Numbered from the stretch's first letter, positions 44,052 through 52,243 are shown. The stretch: 64,000 nt of DNA from Promethearchaeia archaeon (GCA_029856125.1 JAHQWJ010000107.1:1-64000); one strand, 5' to 3'. The notes: a model not told the origin generated them from the letters alone. Program-made: numbers and translations.

Positions 44052-44140
44052 TGAGAAAAAGTTTCATTTTCCTTTCCGTATTTTGTTAAAATTATCCTCT
44101 TAAATGTTCCTATATCCAATCGATTTTTCACTTTTTCTCA
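44052..44140. repeat. Perfect 11-bp inverted repeat with 67-nt spacer between convergent genes
   Basis: TGAGAAAAAGT (44052-44062) and ACTTTTTCTCA (44130-44140) are exact reverse complements. On the minus strand the repeat begins at the second of two tandem TGA codons that end the gene at 44141. The inside shows no strong hairpin and no AUGA/GA pattern. It may fold the 3' end of one or both convergent transcripts. Confidence 0.6.
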
Positions 44141-44455
44141 TCAACATCCAACATCTTGTTGTAATTCAATAATAGTATCCGGATATAAATTGAATTTGAT
44201 ATCTTCTCTTATTGGATTAAATTTTCTGTAAAGACCTTGATCATCAGGAGCATAAGGAGATAACCCGACATCGTCGTAAATTGTTTCGTCATCCAAATTT
44301 ACAAATAGTTGCAGATAGTTGTGGATATATCCTTCATGAATAGGAAAAATTTTATTCTCTAAACTTTCACTTTCCATTTTGTCAACCAACGCTAATGTTT
44401 CAATAAAATTTGCTTCATCCTTAATCTCAAGATCGTAGTCCTTTCCACTTTGCAA
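44141..44455 (-). CDS. Small unknown protein, possibly beta-grasp; 5' end frameshifted
   Basis: The open frame gives 104 residues from TTG 44455, but its natural start seems to be ATG 44501, which has a good RBS (AGAGGTGAG) and lies in another frame. Deleting one A from the A5 run at 44490-44494 joins them, giving MSQKLKFKISIPIKGLQ before the visible part. The whole would be about 119 residues, mixed alpha/beta, ending 'DTIIELQQDVGC'. The strand-rich ends recall ubiquitin/ThiS-like folds, which is a weak guess. Stops TGA TGA follow in tandem. I do not recognise the family. Confidence 0.5.
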   Translation of the reverse strand: MQSGKDYDLEIKDEANFIETLALVDKMESESLENKIFPIHEGYIHNYLQLFVNLDDETIYDDVGLSPYAPDDQGLYRKFNPIREDIKFNLYPDTIIELQQDVGC

Positions 44456-44536
44456 GCCTTTTATCGGAATTGATATTTTAAATTTTAGCTTTTTGACTCA
44501 TCTCACCTCTAATTGATTATAAGTGTTATAATTCTT

Positions 44537-44550
44537 AAAAAAAAAAAAAA
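44537..44550 (-). terminator. T14 terminator of the SDR gene
   Basis: Fourteen A on the plus strand (T14 in the minus transcript) directly follow the stop of the gene at 44551. This is the longest such run in the region. Confidence 0.5.
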
Positions 44551-45414
44551 TTAAATCTTTTTGCCCATCTTCTTTCGAGCTTTTTTAAGATCGCTATCGG
44601 TGAATTTATGTACAAGCTTGGGAAATAATCTCATTAATCTCCAATATATTTTAGATGATCCTGCATGAATATAGAGCTTCTCTTTCAATACGCCCTTGAT
44701 AATAACTTCAGCTACTTCATCGGGTTGCATAAGTCCTCCTCTTTCAGCAATTATATTTAACTCTTCAGGTCTGCTCTTTGCTTCTTCGTGGAGTCCGAAT
44801 GTATCAGTATCAGGAGGGTATACTATAGAAACTTTGATGTTATATTGTTTGTATTCATTTCTCAGGACCTCACTTAGTCCTACAATCGCAAATTTAGTGG
44901 GGGTGTACGCAGCATAACCCATTAAACCAATGTATCCTGAAATAGAAGACATGTTAATAAAATGACCCTCTTTTCGTTCCATATAATAAGGCAATACTGT
45001 TAAAATTGGATTTAATTGACCAAAAAAATTGGTATCCATATGAAATTTATAATTCTCGATAGTCAATTTATCTGTATAATCTGGATAAGATATACCTACG
45101 ATATTAAATAAGTAATCTGGAACACCAAACTCTTTAATGTGCTTTTTAAATAACCTTTCAACTTGTTCCATATTAGACATATCGCAGGAAATCACTTCCA
45201 CTAATTGATTTTCGTTTACTTTCAAGCTATTAATCTCTTCATAGGCATCGTTTAATGTTTCTAAAGTTCTTGCTACTATACACACGTTCCCGCCTAATTG
45301 TACGAATAATTTTGCTGTGGCTTTCCCAATCCCTTTTGAACCACCACTAATTATTGCCCATTTTCCTTTAAACGGTTGTTTTTTTATTAGTTTTTCTTTT
45401 ACCATTTGATTCAC
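44551..45414 (-). CDS. Short-chain dehydrogenase, 3-ketodihydrosphingosine reductase-like
   Basis: A 287-residue SDR. The NAD(P) site is 'AIISGGSKGIGKATAKLF' (~21), the catalytic Ser, Tyr and Lys are in 'INMSSISGYIGLMGYAAYTP' and 'TKFAIVGLSEVLR' (~152-172). The 'YPPDTDTFGLHEEAKSRPEE' stretch (~209) and 'AYTPTKFA' are what I associate with KDSR/TSC10, which reduces 3-ketosphinganine with NADPH. An archaeal member is unlikely to make sphingolipids by that route unless a serine palmitoyltransferase is present, and none is in the window. The lack of a clear TM segment in the C-terminus leaves membrane binding open. Confidence 0.78.
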   Translation of the reverse strand: MNQMVKEKLIKKQPFKGKWAIISGGSKGIGKATAKLFVQLGGNVCIVARTLETLNDAYEEINSLKVNENQLVEVISCDMSNMEQVERLFKKHIKEFGVPDYLFNIVGISYPDYTDKLTIENYKFHMDTNFFGQLNPILTVLPYYMERKEGHFINMSSISGYIGLMGYAAYTPTKFAIVGLSEVLRNEYKQYNIKVSIVYPPDTDTFGLHEEAKSRPEELNIIAERGGLMQPDEVAEVIIKGVLKEKLYIHAGSSKIYWRLMRLFPKLVHKFTDSDLKKARKKMGKKI

Positions 45415-45458
45415 TATTTCTGTTTATATTTTACTAATCTTACTTATTTTTAGTTTTA

Positions 45459-45854
45459 TTAAAAATTTATAAAACCATATACCATGTATAGTATCCCAAA
45501 AATGACGCAATATAAGTTAATAACTAAGCTCATTATTGTATCAGACGTACTCTTCTTATATCCACCATTTTGAGCATTAAAAGATATGTCTAATAGCCCT
45601 AAAAATAAAATAGCACTTCCTGCAGCTATGGAAAAAAACACACCATATCTTTCACCAGTCAATAGACCTATTGCTGCAAGTAATAGAGCAGGTGTCGCCC
45701 AAAATACATCTGGAATTGGAAATGACCTTTCAAAAGCAAGAAAAACTTCAGTATTTTCAGGATTTTTATTCTCTACTAAGAAAAAATATATCCAGAATCC
45801 CCCAATGCCGATAGCTCCAATTATTTGAAATATTGCAATTATCACATTTATCAT
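45459..45854 (-). CDS. Four-TM integral membrane protein
   Basis: A 131-residue hydrophobic protein with four membrane helices (about residues 2-25, 50-68, 70-90, 108-130). I do not recognise it. 'FERSFPIPDVFWATPALL' and 'LTGERYGVFFSIAAGS' are the most distinctive segments. It lies between two SDR genes on the same strand (44 and 23 bp gaps), so the three are probably one operon. Confidence 0.6.
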   Translation of the reverse strand: MINVIIAIFQIIGAIGIGGFWIYFFLVENKNPENTEVFLAFERSFPIPDVFWATPALLLAAIGLLTGERYGVFFSIAAGSAILFLGLLDISFNAQNGGYKKSTSDTIMSLVINLYCVIFGILYMVYGFINF

Positions 45855-45877
45855 TTTTTTTCACCTCTTATTATATA

Positions 45878-46690
45878 TTAGATATCCGATTTAAAATAAT
45901 ATGCTGGAACTCCAACTTCAGTTATTCCTCCATCAATAGGGAAATTATGTCCTGTTATAAAATCCGATAAATGAGATGCTAAAAATAGGAGTACATTCAC
46001 GACATCCTCAACTGTTCCTAATCTGTTTAAAGGAGTTTTGACGTGTCCATCATCCATTATCATTTTAATAGCATCTTCCCTATTATCATAAATACCAGTT
46101 ATATGATATCCTGGAGATATTGAATTAACTGTAACTTTTGGAGCAAGACTTTGAGCCAACATCTGAACCATAGCAATAATTCCAACCTTACTAATAGTAT
46201 AAACTGGAGTTTTATTATCAACTTTCATTCCCGCTATTGATGCTGTATGAATGATTTTTCCTGCTATAGGTTCAAACGTTTGTTTTTTCATTTTTTTTGA
46301 CACTGATTTAGACACTAGCCATTCCCCCTTAAGATTTACATCTAAAATTCTATCCCAATCTTTTTCTTTTGTTCTTAACAAGTCAGCTCCATATGGATAT
46401 CCGACACCTGCATTATTAAATAATACAAAAACATTATCTAATTCTTGAAAGGCTTGTTTTGCCATTGCTTCTACTTGGTCTGACTTTGAAACATCACATA
46501 TTATTGGGATTACCTTTTGGCTAGTTTCTTTTTCAATATCTTTAGATGTCTCTTCTAGAAGCTCTTTATTTATATCTACTAAAACTAAATTTGCTCCTCG
46601 TTCAGCAAAGGCATACGCTACACCCTTTCCAAATCCAGAAGCACCACCTGTAATTATAGCTCCTTTTCCTTCTAAAAATTTACCTTCCAT
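45878..46690 (-). CDS. Short-chain dehydrogenase/reductase
   Basis: A 270-residue classical SDR. It has 'IITGGASGFGKGVAYAFAER' (~13), the Asp of 'VLVDINKELLEE' (~36) that favours NAD over NADP, 'NAGVGYPYGA' (~92), catalytic Tyr and Lys in 'VYTISKVGIIAM' (~165) and 'SISPGYHITGIYD' (~190). 'TGHNFPIDGGITEVG' closes the fold. The substrate is unknown; relatives include glucose and 3-oxoacyl reductases. First of the three-gene group with the membrane protein and the KDSR-like SDR. Confidence 0.85.
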   Translation of the reverse strand: MEGKFLEGKGAIITGGASGFGKGVAYAFAERGANLVLVDINKELLEETSKDIEKETSQKVIPIICDVSKSDQVEAMAKQAFQELDNVFVLFNNAGVGYPYGADLLRTKEKDWDRILDVNLKGEWLVSKSVSKKMKKQTFEPIAGKIIHTASIAGMKVDNKTPVYTISKVGIIAMVQMLAQSLAPKVTVNSISPGYHITGIYDNREDAIKMIMDDGHVKTPLNRLGTVEDVVNVLLFLASHLSDFITGHNFPIDGGITEVGVPAYYFKSDI

Positions 46691-46744
46691 ATCTTTTCAT
46701 CTTTTATATCAAATATCTTATATGATTTATTTGTTGTTAAATCA

Positions 46745-46752
46745 TTTAAATA
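46745..46752 (-). promoter_or_regulatory. Possible archaeal TATA box, TATTTAAA on the minus strand
   Basis: The box lies 55 nt before the start of the SDR gene at 46690, comparable with the other TTTAAATA copies of the window. Confidence 0.35.
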
Positions 46753-46824
46753 TTTAATTCAAGTAGTGAATATCAAAAAAAGAGGAAAATAATAATCAGT
46801 TTTCCTAATATAATATAGTAATAT

Positions 46825-46884
46825 TTGATAACCCGTGCAAGGTAGTCCTCAAGCGTCTAGAATTTATACACTTGAATCATTCAA
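46825..46884 (-). promoter_or_regulatory. Candidate SECIS element of the UxxU peroxiredoxin gene
   Basis: It starts 15 nt after the stop. Outer stem UUGA (46884-46881) with UCAA (46828-46825). First hairpin: 5' AUGA (46880-46877), 9-bp stem UUCAAGUGU (46876-46868) with ACGCUUGAG (46856-46848, two wobbles), 11-nt loop AUAAAUUCUAG, 3' GA (46847-46846). Second hairpin: ACC (46843-46841) with GGU (46833-46831). The order matches the elements at 3639 and 35044, though its outer stem and second hairpin are weaker. Confidence 0.65.
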
Positions 46885-46899
46885 TTTTTATTTTTGGAA

Positions 46900-47406
46900 T
46901 TAATTTTGTAAATAAGTATCAATCGCGTTTAGAATATCTTGAATTTTAGGTCTATCTGTTTTAGTACCGATATAACGCCACACGATTTTACCATTTCGAT
47001 CTATTAGGTAAGTTGAAGGAATTGCGAGCTCACTTTTGATCGTATCATAATCTATTGGTATTCCAAAGACATTATAATCTTTTGAAATCTTTGCTTGTTC
47101 GTCCGCAATTATCGAAAATTTATAGTTTTCCTTGTCGGCAAGCCGTTTTAAAAGTCTTGCTCTATCCGTTGCGATTGACACAAATTTTACATTTCTCATT
47201 TCAATTTCAGATATATCGTTGTTAAGTTTTAATAATTGTTCCTTTCAATAGTGTCACCAAGCACCTCTGAAAAAATCGATTAATAATCCGCGGTATTCTT
47301 GAAGAACATCTGTTGAATTGATTTTAGCTCCATGGATATCAACAGTATCAATCACTGGTGCCATGCTCCCTGTCTTTAAACCTTTTTCAGAATTTGAGAC
47401 AGTCAT
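46900..47406 (-). CDS. Selenoprotein: peroxiredoxin-like with UxxU active site (two selenocysteines)
   Basis: From ATG 47406 with two TGA as Sec the frame gives 168 residues. The site is 'IDFFRGAWUHYUKEQLL': U51 (47256-47254) and U54 (47247-47245), so both positions of the CxxC-type motif are Sec. The rest aligns with the paralogue at 34522: 'VKFVSIATDRARLLKRL', 'FSIIADEQAKISKDYNVFG', 'AIPSTYLIDRNGKIVWRYIG', 'TDRPKIQDIL'. A candidate SECIS follows. A scan that treats TGA as stop keeps only the last 99 residues. The role, peroxide or disulfide reduction, is by family; a UxxU pair could form a diselenide. Confidence 0.9.
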
Positions 47407-47539
47407 TATACCGTTGAAAAAAATGCATTGAATTTAAAAAAAATTCTGATGAATTATAAAACTTGCCCAGTAAGAAGAAAAACTAGAGGCAAATATTTAT
47501 TTACATAGCTCATTTTAAGATTTAATATAGATAACCCAA

Positions 47540-49132
47540 GTGATTAAAAAAATGGTAGACAAAGTTATTCCATTTCTTATAAATGTGGGGGAGGTTATTC
47601 CTACTCGCTCTAAAGCTACATTGTTAGACGAGATGGCGATGGCATTAAATGAATGCATAAACATTTATGGAAAAACTATTAAGAAGTTAGGAAAAATTAA
47701 TAGAATCTCATTATGTTTTTGGCCCGTTCGTTTAATTCCTTTAAGCGATACTCGTGCCTGTGTTTGTAGTTACTTACTCAATAAACAAGAAAAATTAAGT
47801 GTTGGTAAATTCTCCCAAACACCTCCCAATCCCAATAATATTATTCAAGGGGCAGATCCCGCTTCCTTTTTGAATTCGCTAACCTCATATAATGCTACTT
47901 ATTTAAAAAAACCAAAAAATTATAAGAGAGGTACGGCTATTCAAGAAGCTCTATTTAGTTCTAGTGAAGTTGATTATTTTAAGAACTTTTTCTTGAATCA
48001 ATACAATGTTAGTTCATTTAACGAGCCATATTTTCTTTTAGAAGGAGGGCCAATACCAAAAAGCATTAATCAAGCAAAAATTATTCCAGAGGTATTTGAG
48101 TTCATCTCGCAAACGGATGTTAAAATGTTAGCTAATTATGGTCAAAATATTATAAAATTATGCGATAGGTGGATTCAGAGAGGTTCTCAAGAAACAGACA
48201 AATTAAAAACAAAAAAAATTGACACCAGTGAAGAAGAAAAGCAGCTAACTCAAATTACCAGAGAACTCGAGGCTGAAAAAAATCGGAAAATCGAAGCTAC
48301 TCCAGAGGAATTAGTTAAAAGTGGAAAATATAAGATCAGCGATAAGACTGGCGATCTTTATAATAATCTTAGTGCTTCTAAAAATTCCGTTGATCGTCTT
48401 AAGAATGCTATCAATAAAAACGATTTATTTGAAGTGGAAGAAGCATTGAAAGATTTAAACATAAAATACAAGGATTTAGGAAACACGATTGGTAGATATC
48501 AAACTGAAATTACTCAAGTAAAGAAGAACATACAAAAAGAATTAAATGATTTAGAAAGATCAAAGCAACAAAGAATAAGAGAGCTTGAAAGAAAAAAATC
48601 TGAGATAGAAAGTACAATTCAAACAAAACACAGCGAGCTTAGTGGTGATCTAAGTTCTGCCGAAGATACTGTAGCAAGGATCAAACAGGAAAAGCAATCT
48701 TGCTTGGATAATATCGATAGAATCAGGGACATTGAGATGACTAGCGTACAAAACTTCTTCAATACTTATTCTATCGAGATAAGAACTAAAGATGTTGTGG
48801 TAGGTGTGCCTATGTTCGTTTTCTATTTTATCGATCCGAATACACGTCGAACTACTGAAAGAGCTCCCGTATTACCTATACTAATCGAAAATGGAAAGAT
48901 CCACCGAACAAAAGTGACCGATTCATTTAGAAGTAAGCTACGGAATCTAATGAACAAGGACAATGCGATGATAAATTTAGTTGAAAACGGAGGAGAAACG
49001 GGAAATTTAATGGAGATCAAAAATGTAGATTCTAAACTCGAGGATGCAATTAATGATTTACGAGTAAGGAAAGTTTTAGGTAAGAAGGAAGCTGAAAGAG
49101 ATAAAGATATTATTTATAATCTAGTTTGGTAA
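47540..49132 (+). CDS. Large coiled-coil protein of unknown function
   Basis: A 530-residue protein I do not recognise, starting at GTG 47540 (ATG 47552 is an option). The first ~215 residues look globular, with 'TLLDEMAMALNECINIYG' and 'SLCFWPVRLIPLSDTRACVC' among the conserved-looking parts. Residues ~230-400 are charged and heptad-like, a long coiled coil interrupted near 260-275 ('TPEELVKSGKYKI'). The last ~110 residues return to a globular pattern, beginning 'SVQNFFNTYSIEIRTKDVVV' and 'VPMFVFYFIDPNTRRTTERA'. It may be an Asgard-specific structural or sensor protein; this is a guess. Confidence 0.65.
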   Translation: MIKKMVDKVIPFLINVGEVIPTRSKATLLDEMAMALNECINIYGKTIKKLGKINRISLCFWPVRLIPLSDTRACVCSYLLNKQEKLSVGKFSQTPPNPNNIIQGADPASFLNSLTSYNATYLKKPKNYKRGTAIQEALFSSSEVDYFKNFFLNQYNVSSFNEPYFLLEGGPIPKSINQAKIIPEVFEFISQTDVKMLANYGQNIIKLCDRWIQRGSQETDKLKTKKIDTSEEEKQLTQITRELEAEKNRKIEATPEELVKSGKYKISDKTGDLYNNLSASKNSVDRLKNAINKNDLFEVEEALKDLNIKYKDLGNTIGRYQTEITQVKKNIQKELNDLERSKQQRIRELERKKSEIESTIQTKHSELSGDLSSAEDTVARIKQEKQSCLDNIDRIRDIEMTSVQNFFNTYSIEIRTKDVVVGVPMFVFYFIDPNTRRTTERAPVLPILIENGKIHRTKVTDSFRSKLRNLMNKDNAMINLVENGGETGNLMEIKNVDSKLEDAINDLRVRKVLGKKEAERDKDIIYNLVW

Positions 49133-49147
49133 TTGGATCTACTCTAC

Positions 49148-49155
49148 TTTTTTTT
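49148..49155 (+). terminator. Oligo-T terminator
   Basis: Eight T 15 nt after the stop of the coiled-coil gene, before a convergent small gene. Confidence 0.35.
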
Positions 49156-49183
49156 ATTCTATTTACATCAATTTACACATCAA

Positions 49184-49366
49184 TTAAACTTCCATAAAGT
49201 TCATCTTTTGACCGCAGCATTCTGGAATTGGTTGATAACCACACTCTTCCGATTGGCAACAACATAACAAATAATTGTCTTTGACCATCATAGATTGTTC
49301 ACAACATACTGGCACATCAGTTTCATTTCCACAAATGTCACATTTTAATTTTGGCATTACTATCAA
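49184..49366 (-). CDS. Small cysteine-rich zinc-binding protein
   Basis: A 60-residue protein with ten Cys in two repeated units: 'CDICGNETDVPVCCEQSMM' (~9-27) and 'CCCQSEECGYQPIPECCGQK' (~35-54). Each unit ends in PxCC-xQ/G-x-M, so the protein looks like an internal duplication of a half zinc ribbon, of a type common in anaerobic archaea (rubredoxin/desulforedoxin-like small proteins). It could bind one or two metal ions. It stands alone and convergent with the coiled-coil gene. Function unknown. Confidence 0.6.
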   Translation of the reverse strand: MIVMPKLKCDICGNETDVPVCCEQSMMVKDNYLLCCCQSEECGYQPIPECCGQKMNFMEV

Positions 49367-49661
49367 CTCCTACTCATAAATTTCCTATCTTTCAGATAAT
49401 ATTATGAGCAGAAAAAAGCTTGTTTTATATAATATAAATTTATTTTATATCTCCTTTTTAAATAAAAAGCAAATTAATTAGTTGTACTAGATAATAAAAT
49501 AAAATTCTTATTTGTCTGTCAAATCAATTTTCCATTAAAACAACAAATTTTTAAAGATTATTGTAACACTGAAAATAAAAGAAATCTTTAATTTCATAAG
49601 ATAATATTGAAATTAGATTATAATTTTGTCTTAAGAAAAAAAATAAAAGGAATGATTCGGT

Positions 49662-50045
49662 ATGAAATCATTAATTAGAGTAAGGATGAGTTTAAATGAT
49701 GCTCATTATGGAGGAAATTTAGTTGATGGAGCTAAAATATTAGAATTATTTGGGGATGTTGCTACTGAGTTATTAATTAAAAATGATGGCGATGAGGGTT
49801 TATTTCGGGCTTATGACAGCATTGAATTTTTAGCTCCCGTTTATGCTGGTGATTATATTGAGGCAGAAGGAAAAATTATTGAAATAGGTAACACTTCAAG
49901 AAAGATGATTTTTGAGGCTAGAAAGGTTATCATATTAAAACCAGAGATAAATGATTCTGCGGCCGATTTCTTAAATGAACCTATTGTAGTATGCAAAGCA
50001 AGTGGAACTTGTGTTGTTCCAATAGAGAAACAAAGAAAAAAGTAA
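49662..50045 (+). CDS. kal: 3-aminobutyryl-CoA ammonia-lyase (lysine fermentation)
   Basis: A 127-residue hotdog protein. '[20 protein letters not shown]' (~13), '[16 protein letters not shown]' and '[18 protein letters not shown]' (~52) match Kal, which removes ammonia from L-3-aminobutyryl-CoA to make crotonyl-CoA in lysine fermentation. The length is normal. The stop is followed after 1 bp by kce, which makes the substrate of Kal, so assignment and context agree. RBS AAAGGAATGA precedes ATG 49662. Confidence 0.85.
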   Translation: MKSLIRVRMSLNDAHYGGNLVDGAKILELFGDVATELLIKNDGDEGLFRAYDSIEFLAPVYAGDYIEAEGKIIEIGNTSRKMIFEARKVIILKPEINDSAADFLNEPIVVCKASGTCVVPIEKQRKK

Positions 50046-50046
50046 T

Positions 50047-50880
50047 ATGATGTGTATGGAAAAATTAATTATAACAGCTGCTATATGTGGTGCTGAAGTA
50101 ACAAAAGAATATAATCCTAACGTACCTTATACTGTTAGGGAAATCGGTATCGAAGCAGAAAAATCGTTCTTAGCTGGTGCCAGTATTATTCATCTACATG
50201 TAAGAGAAGACGATGGTATGCCTACTCAGAATCTAAAACGATTCCAAGAGTGTGTCAACGAAATCAAAAACAAATGTCCTGATGTCATCGTTCAGCCATC
50301 AACTGGAGGTGCTATTGGTATGAGCAATGAAGAGAGACTTCAACCTATTTTTATGAATCCACACCCAGAAATGGCTACACTCGATTGCGGAACAATGAAT
50401 TTTGGTGGAGATGAAATTTTCGTTAACACAGAAAATACAATTATCCACTTTGCTAATGAAATGAATTCGCGCGGAATTAAACCCGAGTTAGAGTGCTTTG
50501 ATAAGGGAATGATCGATATGGCATTGAGACTTAATAAGAAAGGATATATTAAAGAACCAATGCATTTCAACTTTGTATTGGGAGTTAACGGTGGGATTGC
50601 CGCAACACCACGGGATTTAATTTATATGGTAAATAGCATACCAAAAAGTTCTACATTTACCGTTTGCGCTATCGGAAGACATGAGTTTCCTATGGTTACG
50701 ATATCAATAGTTCTAGGGGGGCATGCGCGAGTAGGGTTTGAAGATAACATCTATCTTTCAAAGGGAGTCTTAGCTCAGTCCAACAAGGAACTAGTAGAAA
50801 AAGTAGTAAGGATTTCAAAAGAGTTAGATCGGGATATCGCATCCCCTTACGAAGCAAGAAAAATTTTAAGTTTGGATTAA
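50047..50880 (+). CDS. kce: 3-keto-5-aminohexanoate cleavage enzyme (BKACE family)
   Basis: A 277-residue DUF849/BKACE enzyme. Zn2+ ligands lie in 'IIHLHVRED' (~46) and the late Glu/Gly-rich 'LGGHARVGFEDN' (~226); 'QPSTGGAIGMSNEERL' (~82) and 'PELECFDKGMI' (~147) are typical. Kce takes 3-keto-5-aminohexanoate plus acetyl-CoA to L-3-aminobutyryl-CoA and acetoacetate. It lies 1 bp after kal. BKACE has many substrates, but Kal next door and Kdd and KamA 10-12 kb away support lysine. ATG 50047 is followed by other Met at 50050 and 50056. Confidence 0.85.
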   Translation: MMCMEKLIITAAICGAEVTKEYNPNVPYTVREIGIEAEKSFLAGASIIHLHVREDDGMPTQNLKRFQECVNEIKNKCPDVIVQPSTGGAIGMSNEERLQPIFMNPHPEMATLDCGTMNFGGDEIFVNTENTIIHFANEMNSRGIKPELECFDKGMIDMALRLNKKGYIKEPMHFNFVLGVNGGIAATPRDLIYMVNSIPKSSTFTVCAIGRHEFPMVTISIVLGGHARVGFEDNIYLSKGVLAQSNKELVEKVVRISKELDRDIASPYEARKILSLD

Positions 50881-50904
50881 AGAAAAAAAGAGGGTTAATA
50901 AATT

Positions 50905-51612
50905 ATGTATAAAAAATTAGCCAAATACTACGATTTGATTTATCATTGGAAAGATTACGAGAAAGAAGCCTATTCCATTAAAAATTTAATAAAAAAATAT
51001 AAAAAATCAGACGGCAACCAGTTGCTTGATGTTGGATGTGGGACGGGAAAGCATTTAGAATGTTTTTTAGACGAGTTTTCCTGTACAGGTATCGATATTA
51101 ACAACGAAATGGTGGAGGTTGCTAAAGCTAAATTTAAAGACGCGATTTTTGAACAAGGGGATATGATAGATTTTAATCTTAAAACTGAATTTGATGTAAT
51201 TCTAAGTTTATTTAGCTCAATCGGTTATGTAAAAACATATTCTAATCTAGAAAAAACGATGTTGAATTTTAAAAACCACTTAAAGAAAGGTGGCGTTCTA
51301 ATAATCGAGCCTTGGTTTACTAAATCTGCGTACTGGGTTGGAACGCCCGGCATGACTACTTACGATGGAAAGGATGTTAAAATCGCAAGACTTAATACAA
51401 CAAAAATAGAAGGAGACTTATCAATAATGGAGATGCATTATTTAATTGCTGAAAAAGATAAAGATATTATACATTTTGCCGATACTCATGAATTAGGTTT
51501 ATTTGAGACTGATAAAACTCTTGATTTTATGGAAAAAGCCGGTCTTAAAGCAGAATTTCTGAAAGATGGCTTAATGGAGGATAGAGGGTTGTTTATCGGA
51601 GTAAAATTGTAG
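50905..51612 (+). CDS. Class I SAM-dependent methyltransferase
   Basis: A 235-residue methyltransferase. 'LLDVGCGTGKHLECF' (~39) is motif I, 'CTGIDINNEMVEVAKAKF' (~57) the ribose-binding region, and 'FDVILSLFSSIGYV' (~94) motif IV. The N-terminal 'KLAKYYDLIYHWKDYEKEA' is common in small-molecule methyltransferases of this type (ubiE/DesVI-like). Substrate unknown. 24 bp after kce on the same strand. Confidence 0.85.
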   Translation: MYKKLAKYYDLIYHWKDYEKEAYSIKNLIKKYKKSDGNQLLDVGCGTGKHLECFLDEFSCTGIDINNEMVEVAKAKFKDAIFEQGDMIDFNLKTEFDVILSLFSSIGYVKTYSNLEKTMLNFKNHLKKGGVLIIEPWFTKSAYWVGTPGMTTYDGKDVKIARLNTTKIEGDLSIMEMHYLIAEKDKDIIHFADTHELGLFETDKTLDFMEKAGLKAEFLKDGLMEDRGLFIGVKL

Positions 51613-51694
51613 TTGAAATAGCTCTGATAAATATTTTAATTATTTTTAAAAGTATAATAAAAAACTTAAATAAATAAGGGGATTTATCTAATTC

Positions 51695-52243
51695 ATGAAA
51701 ATTCTAATCACCTATTTTAGCCAGACGGGTAATACTGAAAAGATAGCTCAAGCAATTCACGAAGTTTCGTCGAAAAATCATGAATCTACCTTGAAAAGGT
51801 TAAAAAAAGTTAAAATTGAAGAATTGGAGGATTACGATTTGGTCTTTATAGGTTCTCCTTGTCATGATTCTGATTTAGCTAAACCTGCTTTACGATTTCT
51901 TAAAAAAGTCCCAAATTCTCCTAAATTCGCAATTGCCGGTTTTTATACTCACTCCACTTTTTTACCAGAAGGAGATGAAAGGATTAAAAAGTTATCTGAG
52001 CAATGGTCAGGTAAATGTATTGCGACATTTGAAGATGTAAAAAAAGAAAAGAATGCCAACTTTAAGGGTTATTTCAGATGCCAAGGAATCCCATCACCTC
52101 CTATCGAACAATTTATCCATAAAACAATTATAAAAGATGATGAAGAATGGGCAGATTTCATCGAAGAAGTGAAAAAACATCCAAATGAGAAGGATATAGA
52201 AGATGCAAAAAAATTTGCCCAAGATATTTTAAATGAATTCTAA
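51695..52243 (+). CDS. Flavodoxin family protein
   Basis: A 182-residue flavodoxin-like protein with the FMN phosphate loop 'TYFSQTGNTEKIA' (~4-16) and the aromatic-side loop 'DLVFIGSPCHDSDLAKPALR' (~48). It could carry electrons in place of ferredoxin. The residues after ~150 add an acidic tail. It follows a methyltransferase gene and is convergent with the MaoC-like gene. Confidence 0.75.
   Translation: MKILITYFSQTGNTEKIAQAIHEVSSKNHESTLKRLKKVKIEELEDYDLVFIGSPCHDSDLAKPALRFLKKVPNSPKFAIAGFYTHSTFLPEGDERIKKLSEQWSGKCIATFEDVKKEKNANFKGYFRCQGIPSPPIEQFIHKTIIKDDEEWADFIEEVKKHPNEKDIEDAKKFAQDILNEF

Noticed and set aside
44135..44143. Tandem TGA TGA after 'DVGC' as a C-terminal double selenocysteine
   Set aside because: Translation beyond them gives no family-like sequence, no AUGA/GA SECIS core is found, and the neighbouring inverted repeat has a different build. 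Ordinary tandem stops are more likely.
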